NCBI GenBank assembly: GCA_003427395.1
Contig: BFEA01000333.1
Coordinates: 465,690-487,783, forward strand
DNA length: 22,094 nt
Direction: 5' to 3'
From: Chara braunii
Lineage: Eukaryota > Streptophyta > Charophyceae > Charales > Characeae
Positions within the stretch are counted from its first letter, which is position 1. Every line of letters begins with the position of its first letter. Made by a program: the position numbers and the translations under genes. Below are positions 15,902 through 22,094 of the stretch, piece after piece. The notes under the pieces were generated by a model, which saw nothing but the letters and a program-made list of their open reading frames with translations, was not told the DNA's origin and made no database searches.

Positions 15902-16245
15902 CCGACTTAGGGTCGGAGGGACACATCAGGGCCTAAAGGCCCGACCTTGGGATAGTACAGGCCCTCAGGGCCTGATCTTGGACCAGTACCCAACGGGCAG
16001 GCCCAAACGGCATTATCGTTTGGGCCTGGCGGCGCTCTTGAGGCTGCCGCCCGCCGGTTGGGGCTGAACCGTCCATCTGGACGGTTCAGGGCATGGCCAG
16101 GCCTCGCAGCATTGACGCCGGCCTCTGCCCCACCGGTATAAAGTACCGGTACAGCCTCACTTGGAGGCATCGACCTTCCGGCACTATACCGGTACGGTAT
16201 GGTCAGCGCCAGAGCGCTGTGTTGATGCGCTAAGTTTAGCGCAGG
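15902..16245 (+). repeat. Dense array of perfect GC hairpins
   Basis: Perfect stems, in order: CCGAC/GTCGG (15902-15916), GGGCCT/AGGCCC with 2-base loop (15929-15942), GGCCCT/AGGGCC with 1-base loop (15960-15972), a 12-bp stem with 7-base loop (15998-16028), an 11-bp stem with 4-base loop (16064-16089), ACCGGTA/TACCGGT with 5-base loop (16132-16150), CAGCGC/GCGCTG with 4-base loop (16204-16219), and TGCGCTAA/TTAGCGCA with 2-base loop (16226-16243). No coding frame is credible across them. Followed by a CT/CCT/CTT tract at 16381. Confidence 0.85.
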
Positions 16246-16380
16246 AGCGAGAAAGGAGCAGCAGCGGCAGCGCAGCATTAGCGCAGCAGCAAGCGGAGCA
16301 GCAGCAGGGCGACTGAGCCAGCACGGCGGCCATTGCCGCCTGAGGTACCTGGGAGCCGGAGGACCTCTCCTCCCTCCCTC

Positions 16381-16453
16381 GTCAGCTCTCTCTCTCTCTC
16401 TCTCTCCTCCTCCTCCTCCTTCTTCATCTTCTTCTTCTTCTTCTTCTTCTTCA
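16381..16453 (+). repeat. CT, CCT and CTT compound microsatellite
   Basis: CT dinucleotides pass into CCT and then CTT trinucleotides. Confidence 0.9.
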
Positions 16454-17031
16454 GACTAGAGACTTATGCTAGTTGGACAGAGATCAGAGTTGGACTTCGG
16501 TGATATGAGACTGTGGTACTTACCAGATTGGAGACTTGGAGATCGTTGGGGTTGATACTTGGCGACATCACAGTTCAGACACCGGTTACATTTGGACTCT
16601 GTATCCCCGACATTGGTGACCTATGGTCCTCGACATTTTGATCTTGTTGGTCGACATTTTGGACTACCATATCGGTGACCTATCAGATTCTACCTCGGTG
16701 ACTTTCGGTGCTGTCTACCTCCCCCCACCTCTTCGTCTCTCCTCCCCCATTCATCTGTGTATGTGTGTACGGGGCTGAGCATCTTCTATGTATGGCTCAG
16801 ACCCCACCATCTCACGATTGAATGTGTGTGGAGTNATGCTATGTGAGTCAGTCTATGTGAGTCAGTCCGGTTATCAGACTTCCGTTGCATCTATACTCAT
16901 CCTACATTGGTTGATTCTTGGTTCTGCCCATACTCATTGGAGTATGCAACACGCAAGGACTCCAACGTCGTGATGTGGTCGCGCGTGGAGGAAGAAGATG
17001 AACACCTCCCAACCTCCTAGTCGACCACCTG
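16454..17031. other. Gene-free stretch with short repeated phrases
   Basis: GGTGACCTAT and TCGACATTTTG each occur twice at 16600-16685, and a 14-bp unit CTATGTGAGTCAGT is tandem-duplicated at about 16840-16867. One N at 16835. An imperfect stem pairs CTGAGC and GCTCAG near 16774-16797. It may be an LTR-like or 3' flanking part of the hAT element. Confidence 0.35.
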
Positions 17032-17268
17032 TCAGTCCACTCGAACCAACTTGTAATCATCCTCGCTGTCATGGCCAAGCTCTTCGTCGTCAACATCAAC
17101 AATGGTCTTCCCACGGACATGATCTGCAGGACAGCGAGGGCGGTAAGAAAGATGAAGGAGCCATGCCCCGTCGTCCACCCTCTCCTCCTCAAGCTCCCGA
17201 ATGTCGAATTTCGTCGACTTCGATCTACGGCTGCGAGATTTGGACCAGTTTACGGCCCTCCTCTTCAC
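17032..17268 (-). pseudogene. Acidic C-terminal tail of the hAT transposase
   Basis: The open frame includes FDIRELEEERVDDG, then HVRGKTIVDVDDEELGHDSEDDY, ending at TGA 17032-17034. Acidic tails after hATC are usual in this plant group. Between 17370 and 17268 the frame is broken by several stops. Assignment rests on position and composition. Confidence 0.6.
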
Positions 17269-17369
17269 TTCCTCCCGGCCGTACTCCCTGTCTCACATGA
17301 AACCATCATAGGGACCCATGCCCTCTGGTGTCTCCCACGCCAATCACTCAGTGTCAACAAACCCGATCT

Positions 17370-17593
17370 TCATCTTGACATCTTCAGCAACATTTTGTTC
17401 CAATGGATGAAGACAAGCATCTGCAAGTTCTCCGGGCTCAAAAGATTTCTCCTCTTTGCGTGAATGAGGTCGAAGGTGGACCAATTCCTCTCACATGGAG
17501 AGGCGGTTGTCCGCATACTGAGCACTCCGACTGCAATCTTATGCAACGACTTGTGTTTCTTCCCATATGTCAACCACCATCCAGCCGCTGAAA
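17370..17593 (-). pseudogene. hATC dimerisation domain
   Basis: Reading from next to the insertion, the frame gives SAAGWWLTYGKKHKSLHKIA, then VLSMRTTASPCERNWSTF, DLIHAKRRNLLSPE and LVFIHWNKMLL. The A-S-x-C-E-R-N-W-S motif is the signature of hATC, which mediates dimerisation and holds part of the active site. The frame ends at TGA near 17370. Confidence 0.92.
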
Positions 17594-17598
17594 TGTGA

Positions 17599-18165
17599 GT
17601 GTGTTACGGACTCAGCCAGGTTTCGATCCCTGGTCCGCTGGTTACCACCCGCCAGCCTTCTTTTTCTTTTTTTTTTCTTTTTGTTTGTTCTGCTCTTCGG
17701 TTCTGACTGTTGGCGTCCTCTGCAGTTGTCGTCCATTCTCAAGTTCCTCCTTTGGCACTTTCAGACTTCGTCACTTGGCGCCATCCGGCATTCTGGCGCC
17801 CAGACTCAGACCTTCGATTTTAAGTTCAGCCCTGAGGCAAATTGCACCTCTGCCCTCGGGACTGAACTTGAGTCCAATACTTAAGACCAGACTCAAGCCC
17901 AGTACGGGCATTCAGTTTTCAGCCTCGGTGCTTGTGCTTCAGTGTGACTTGTTGTGACATTGTGTTCGGAATCCAAGATTGCGACTTTGCGACTTTGCCA
18001 CTTAGTGTCTGCTTCCGTTGAGTCGTGTCGAGTGTGTGTCGAGCTGAGTGAGCGTGTGTGTGCTCTCACTCTCCCTCTCTCTCCCAACCTTGCCTCTGCC
18101 TCTGCCTCGTCACAGAGTGCCTCTCGAAGCCTCCTCTGAGTTCGGCTGAATCCACTCCGGATTTT
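17599..18165. mobile_element. LTR-like insertion within the hAT pseudogene
   Basis: About 570 bp flanked by TGTGA on both sides (17594-17598 and 18166-18170), the 5-bp duplication length typical of LTR elements. Near the left end is TGTTACGG (17602), a common start of Gypsy LTRs, followed by a T-arm-like hairpin CCAGG/CCTGG around TTTCGATC (17621-17638) and a T-rich run. Hairpins occur at 17777-17800, 17822-17869 and 17867-17897. The part from 17912 to 18122 resembles 10633-10868. The right end lacks a clear CA, so ends are provisional. It may be a solo LTR or a non-autonomous element. Confidence 0.55.
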
Positions 18166-18210
18166 TGTGATGGAAACTCTCCAGAGACCTCCAGCACTCT
18201 TTGTACTCCT

Positions 18211-19047
18211 TCAATTTTCGTGTAAACCGCAGCAAAGTGTGCCCGAGTGTTCATATATCTCCGCAGACTCCAAGTCGTCGAATAATCTAGGCTTTCTGTG
18301 GAGTGGGTGCAACATCCACGGTGCTGCATGCACAGAGAGAGCCATCGTCCTCACACGTTCCTTCACCTTCTTCATCACGATTCCCCTTGTCTCGCAATCC
18401 ATGGGTAAAACAGCCATCCTCTTCTCCAACGTGATGCCCAAAGACCACAACTGCATCCCCATCCTCCCGTCTCTGTGCATGTCCTTCAACAGGGCAAAAA
18501 CGAGCTGAAGCAAAGTGCATGCCCCTCGACGGTCAACAACCAAGCCGGGTCTTGTATGAGATCCTTGCATGCTCGCGCCCGTGTTGATGCAGTCCGGTCC
18601 CATGGGGAGTCACCCACCGCGCATGGAAAACAGTCGCCAGCGGTACTGCCTCCACCTCCCGTAGTTTCTGCAACATGAGGAAAGTTTGTGCCAAATCTCG
18701 TTTCCCCTGGTTGGATCGACTCCAACGGCCTGCCATCTTTGATCCCCAGTTGTCTTGTACTCCCTTCCAGCCCTCCTGAACATCGCCAAAGCCCTCTGAT
18801 GTCTCTTGATGAAGGTGGTGATTTCCCTGCCCTGCAGAATCACCTCTCCAATCCATGGCACTGAAGCGATGTCGCACATGAGCAGGTTACACACATGGCA
18901 TGCACATGGCACCCAAGGAATACTCCTGATCGCCGGGTCATCGTGCTCAGCTATTATTTTCCTTGCGGATATGTTCACCTGTGCCGAGTCGGTGCATATG
19001 GCATTGACCCTGTGGACCCCCAACTCCCTGATGACCTCGTCCCACAT
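18211..19047 (-). pseudogene. Middle catalytic region of the hAT transposase, three frames
   Basis: 18610-19047 gives VWDEVI-like lead, VNAICTDSAQVN (second catalytic Asp), IPWVPCACHVCNLL with the conserved C..H pair, and a helix to about 18790. The following motif QPGETRFGTNF lies in the frame at 18725, then LMLQKLREVEAV and ATVFHARWV in the frame at 18877. The segment 18603-18211 holds the helical region, FALLKDMHRDGRMG, SVHAAPWMLHPLHRKPRL and ESAEIYEH. At about 18240 the pattern shifts again to AVYTKIEGVQRVLEVSGEFP, which ends at the insertion. Confidence 0.85.
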
Positions 19048-19388
19048 CCTTGCCCAAGCCGGAGCCGATCAACACTCCTCACCATGACAGCCCCCGAATC
19101 CCTGGCTGCAATGAAGTTCACGACCGGCCTGTTGCTGGTCGTTGTCGTGCCGTCCGTCATCAACGTGAGGCCTGTAACATCCCATGACTCGTGGATCTTC
19201 TCCAAATCTGCATCCACAGTTTTGTATCCCGCGGGCAGGGCCTTCGTCCTCAAAAAGTTGTACCCTGGTAGTTTCAACATCTTCCGCGACCTGGCCGCCT
19301 CGTTCATGATCCTCTCCATGTTCTTATAGGAGTCTGATCTTGCAGCGTTGAATGCAATGGCGTTCTCGAAGAAGAATGAGGCCATCAC
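18975..19388 (-). pseudogene. DUF659 domain of the hAT transposase
   Basis: The sequence has the DUF659 pattern: FFFENAIAFNAARSDSYKNM, later LPGYNFLRTKAL, then a helix, IHESWDVTGLTLMTDG and NRPVVNFIAA. The Asp in MTDG is the first of the catalytic acids in this superfamily. Upstream residues (DELQKEFAGTL) come from the frame at 19669-19385, so a frameshift lies near 19388. After SVD (about 19068) the family pattern moves to the frame at 19047. Confidence 0.9.
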
Positions 19389-19749
19389 CTGGTCAAAGTT
19401 CCGGCAAACTCTTTCTGCAGCTCATCCACGACAAAGTCGCTCATGGACGACTGCTGCCGCCCCACACCGGCCGAGGGAGGTCGTGGTGGGCGAGCGGAAG
19501 TCAGTACGGGACCCTGCAGGCTCGGCAATCTCGGATGGCATCTCATCATGCGTGCAAGTGGGGGCTGCTCTGTTCCCAATGGAGTTCGATGCAAAACCAA
19601 TGGCGCTTCCTTCCTCCGACGCTGGACCTGGCCTGCAATATCTCCCCGCCGAAGGTGTGTCAAGCCCACCCTCCCCCCCCGTGCACTGATCGGGCTCCAA
19701 ATTCACGGAATCCTCCGCGACCGACGGACGGCTCTGCGTCTTGTAATAC

Positions 19750-20064
19750 TCAGTCAATTTGGTCATCATCTTTGGGGCAGATTTCTTGTGATGGGTGGCA
19801 CTTGCGGACCGCAGCAACAATCTCCCTGATGCTGTGCCTGCAGCGAGCAGCATCTGACGATTGGACAAAGTGCTTCGCCGCTCTTGACGCCGTTCCGGTG
19901 AACCCTTTGTTGCACAATCTGCACCGCAATCCCCAGTTGCCATGCGACATACCGCCCAACAACTTCTGCCCTTGGTCCACCCATTTCCAAACATCAGACT
20001 TCCTCAGCAGTTCCTATCTGGCTTCACCAGTCTCGGGCTCAAATGGTCCCCGATCACCCGCCAT
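19750..20064 (-). pseudogene. BED-type zinc finger, N-terminus of the hAT transposase
   Basis: After the start and the TAG at codon 17, the frame reads VWKWVDQGQKLL, then CRLCNKGFTGTASRAAKHF and ARCRH. The C-x2-C, a His 13 residues later and a following Cys make the BED-like C2HC DNA-binding finger common in plant hAT transposases. The frame ends at TGA 19750-19752; the transposase continues in another frame. The open plus-strand frame opposite it (19352-20224) is a shadow. Confidence 0.8.
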
Positions 20065-20077
20065 GGTTGTCAAAACG

Positions 20078-20398
20078 AAGAAGAAGAAGAAGAAGAAGAA
20101 GAAGGGGGGAATGATGAGTGCCTACGAATTTCCGATTAAAAAAAACAAACAAACGAAGTGGGGTTGGGTGATGGTGGGAAGAAGAAGAAGAAGAAGAAGA
20201 AGAAGAAGAAGAAGGGGTGGCTGATGAGCGCCCTACGAATTTTCGAACTTGAAAAAAAAAAAAAGAAGTGAGGGTGGGTGATGGTGGGAAGAAGAAGAAC
20301 AAGAAGAAGACGAAGGAGAAAATGAAGAAGAATTTGGGTGAATAATTGCTGTTGCAACTTCAATGAAGAAGAAGGAGAAGAAGAAGAAGAAGAAGAAG

Positions 20399-20430
<32 letters not shown>

Positions 20431-20437
20431 GAAGAAG
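20078..20437 (+). repeat. Compound GAA microsatellite with a 110-bp period
   Basis: (GAA)n runs at 20078-20104, 20178-20214 and 20365-20437 are separated by related spacers. 20112-20178 and 20222-20288 match as TGATGAG, GCC(C)TACGAATTT, CGA, an A-rich run, GAAGTG, GGGTGATGGTGGGAA at a 110-bp step. Poly-Arg/Lys and poly-Ser/Phe frames through it are artefacts. Confidence 0.92.
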
Positions 20438-20723
20438 CCTTTCTCTCACTCCTTCTGTCGAGCTCTCACACATACGTACACTGACCGAAGGAGGCCGAAA
20501 GCTGCAGCTCTTCTTGAATGGTGGAGCTCACTCACTCTCTCTCTCTCTCTCTGAAAGATTCATGGCTGCACACCATCCCCTCCATGCACGTCTCCCTCCC
20601 CAATCACGACTGCCGACAATCTTCTCATCTCCCCCAGGCACTGTGGCTGCCCACACTCACGGCTGCCCACAATGCCACCGCGCAAGAGAGAAGAATGTGG
20701 GCAGCCACAGTCTTTTAAACTTA
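20438..20723. other. Gene-free stretch with a short CT run
   Basis: CT dinucleotides at about 20534-20552. The phrase CTGTGGCTGCCCACA near 20641-20655 has its complement TGTGGGCAGCCACAG at 20696-20710, a 15-bp inverted repeat. No gene is recognised. Confidence 0.4.
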
Positions 20724-20893
20724 CCGACCGTGGGAACGTCGGTGTCTACGGTCGGCAGCCTCCACGGCCGTGCGGCGAACGGCCAACCACCCCCCGACCG
20801 GCCCAGACCCCAAAAACGGGGCCTTTGCGGGTCAGGCGGCCGCCACGGAAAAGTGCGGGAGCCCTACTTCCCCCGACCTGTCAGCAGGTCGGC
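20724..20893 (+). repeat. CCGACC/GGTCGG hairpin array
   Basis: Perfect stems: CCGACCGT/ACGGTCGG (20724-20755), GGCCGT/ACGGCC (20766-20784), and CCGACCTG/CAGGTCGG with a 4-base loop (20874-20893). The same words are used at 15291-15345. Gly/Arg/Pro-rich frames across it are not genes. Confidence 0.8.
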
Positions 20894-21566
20894 AGCCTAC
20901 GGATTGGGGGTGCCGCCGGTTGGCGCGTCCAACTCTGCAGTGCATCAAAAGAATCCCCGAGTGCAACAGAAAAGTGAACTTCTGTATTGGGGAAATGACA
21001 GCTGCAAGCTGCGGCATTGAAAAATTCCAAACTGTATTGAGAACAAAAAAAAAATCCCAAACGGCAAGCAGTCTAATTCTGGTGCCTGTCAGCCTGCTCG
21101 GTCATGCAAACTTGGGTTGTTCTTGCACTTTGTCACTGGTGTTAATGAGGGGCCTGCATGTAAGAACCAAACCTGGAAGAAAATCCCCCTGCCTGAGAAA
21201 GTCGATGTGTCTACTGATTCCCTCCAACCCCGCGCCGACGGTCATGGAGTGTGTTTGTTGAACTTTTCCTTCTTCTTTAACTGTGTACAAGATGTTTTCG
21301 GATTTTGTTTTTTATTTTTTTGAAGTTTGATACAAGCTAATCCAACTCAGGAATGACAAAAAATCTTTTAAACAGGTAACAAATGAACAACCTAAGTTTG
21401 TTTGACGGTGTAGGAAGTTTTCTTCCTTTTTACTTTGTTGCAAATTTATATCCAATTAAGGAATGAAAACAGTAGTGAATGGCACACAAACAGGCCTTGT
21501 TTTTCGTAATAAAGGCGAAGTTCATTCGAGTTTGTGACTTGCTTTAATAATGTTTTTATTTCATAC
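20894..21566. other. Gene-free stretch with one doubtful exon-like frame
   Basis: The plus frame from 21117 to 21323 has an acceptable protein composition to about 21270 before running into T-rich sequence, but no start or splice site is convincing. The rest, from 21290, is AT-rich with no motif. Confidence 0.3.
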
Positions 21567-21690
21567 TTGCGGCGCACCGGCACTGTGCGCTGTGCGTGGA
21601 CCCGAGGTGCGCGCGCGCCACGCATCTGGGTGCGCAGTGCGCGTTGCTGACGTCTGGTGTGCTGGCCGCGTGTGCGCAGTGTATATTTCC
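21567..21690 (+). repeat. GCGCACC-type hairpin repeat, copy C
   Basis: Begins TTGCGGCGCACC as copies A and B do, then alternating GTGCGC-type words (CTGTGCGCTGTGCG, GGTGCGCGCGCGCC). Confidence 0.6.
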
Positions 21691-21773
21691 ATGTTCTAGT
21701 GGTAGATACATTCGATTTTGCTCATCCTATCGAGGCCAGCCGCGAGGTTGGAGACTTACCTTCTCTCTCTCTC
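21679..21773 (+). repeat. Direct repeat copy 1 at the right end
   Basis: Matches 21938-22050: GTGTATATTTCCATGTTCT, then TCATCCTATCGA, GGCCAGCC, GGAGACTTACCTTCTCTCTC. A 14-bp segment present in copy 2 is absent here. On the minus strand the CT edge reads AAG followed by GTAAGT, a 5' splice consensus. Confidence 0.85.
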
Positions 21774-21856
21774 TCATTCCTCCCGTCTTCTTCCGCCGCT
21801 TCCCACCATCCCATTTTCGGCCTTTCTCCCGCCTTCCGCCATCCACCATCGCTACT

Positions 21857-21887
21857 TCTCTCTCTCTCTCTTTCCCTCTTCCCACCA

Positions 21888-21922
<35 letters not shown>
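21857..21922 (+). repeat. CT runs and (CA)n microsatellite
   Basis: CT dinucleotides at 21857-21871 and 21889-21900, then (CA)n to about 21922, followed by CAAA repeats. Confidence 0.9.
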
Positions 21923-21937
21923 AACAAACAAATGTGG

Positions 21938-22032
21938 CAGTGTATATTTCCATGTTCTGGTGGTAGATTCATTTGATTTTGCTCATCCTATCGATGGAAG
22001 TACCAGGAGGCCAGCCGTGAGGCTGGAGACTT

Positions 22033-22050
<18 letters not shown>
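21938..22050 (+). repeat. Direct repeat copy 2 at the right end
   Basis: Partner of 21679-21773, about 260 bp apart, with an extra 14 bp after TATCGA. It contains the small hairpin CCAGCC/GGCTGG with a 4-base loop and merges into the terminal CT run. Confidence 0.85.

Positions 22051-22094
<44 letters not shown>
22037..22094 (+). repeat. (TC)n microsatellite, cut by the window end
   Basis: At least 58 bp of uninterrupted TC, continuing to the last base of the window. Confidence 0.97.

Larger units (their letters stand above)
17032..20064 (-). pseudogene. hAT-superfamily transposase pseudogene (BED, DUF659, hATC), interrupted
   Basis: On the minus strand the expected order is complete: BED zinc finger, DUF659, middle hAT core, hATC dimerisation and an acidic tail. 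Transposases of this kind cut and paste DNA with an RNase-H-like fold. The ATG at 20064-20062 is a plausible start but codon 17 is TAG (20016-20014). Reading moves between all three frames at least five times, and a ~570-bp insertion lies before hATC. Terminal inverted repeats of the DNA element were not found; 5' of the gene lie GAA repeats. The copy cannot encode an active enzyme. Confidence 0.9.

Noticed and set aside
15907-16278. Minus ORF of 123 codons
   Set aside because: Covers the hairpin array; Pro/Ala/Arg-rich translation is dictated by GC composition.
17615-17650. tRNA gene or SINE on the plus strand from the T-arm-like hairpin
   Set aside because: No matching A box or D-arm at the right distance; kept only as a part of the LTR-like insertion.
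18895-19329. Plus ORF of 144 codons
   Set aside because: Shadow of the minus-strand DUF659 and core domains, which have clear motifs.
19352-20224. 290-codon plus-strand ORF
   Set aside because: Antisense of the hAT transposase N-terminal region, ending in poly-Lys/Arg from GAA repeats.

Overview
This window looks like repeat-rich, gene-poor nuclear DNA of a eukaryote, most likely a plant-lineage (streptophyte) genome. The evidence is a decayed Ty3/Gypsy retrotransposon with a chromodomain-like C-terminus, a decayed BED/DUF659/hATC transposase of the plant hAT type, tRNA-derived SINE-like copies with poly(A), long CT/GA and GAA microsatellites, and consensus splice signals. A charophyte alga is my personal guess with low confidence. 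No bacterial-style operons, rRNA genes or CRISPR are present, and I see no intact host gene.

Left part (1-10.9 kb, plus strand): a broken Gypsy element. An N-terminal Gag-like reading frame starts at 346 and is lost near 1290. The Gag core resumes near 5796 and is followed, mostly in one frame, by a zinc knuckle, protease, reverse transcriptase/RNase H (555 open codons), integrase, GPY/F module and chromodomain-like tail ending at 10446. A polypurine tract at 10473-10483 and a TG start at 10484 suggest the 3' LTR. The element is dead: four isolated in-frame stops, frame offsets at 6905-7040 and ~9208, a protease active site reading D-T-C, and an integrase lacking the block that carries the catalytic Glu. 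The ~4.5 kb between the Gag halves (1290-5795) is foreign-looking: purine-rich tracts, a TATA-like box, a 100-bp direct repeat flanking an AT-richer segment with an 85-codon protein-like open stretch on the minus strand, a (GA)n tract, and a ~70-bp minisatellite whose units fold into hairpins.

Middle part (10.5-17 kb): no protein gene I can defend. It holds two near-identical 131-bp GC hairpin repeats, other hairpin clusters, a 53-bp duplication, a C-rich/G4 run, a SINE with a plausible target-site duplication, a second diverged SINE head, a possible small spliced exon, and several CT/GAA microsatellites.

Right part (17.0-20.1 kb, minus strand): a hAT-type transposase pseudogene with BED finger, DUF659, hAT core, hATC and acidic tail recognisable in order but split over several frames. 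Within it, between the core and hATC, sits a ~570-bp insertion flanked by TGTGA. Its inner part is related to sequence downstream of the Gypsy element (10633-10868). From 20.07 kb to the end there are compound GAA repeats, further hairpin clusters, and a duplicated ~100-bp unit running into (CT)n at the window edge.

The most unusual theme is a recurrent composite: arrays of short perfect GC-rich hairpins followed within tens to a few hundred bases by a CT tract. It is seen at several places with different hairpin vocabularies and is partly associated with LTR-like sequence.
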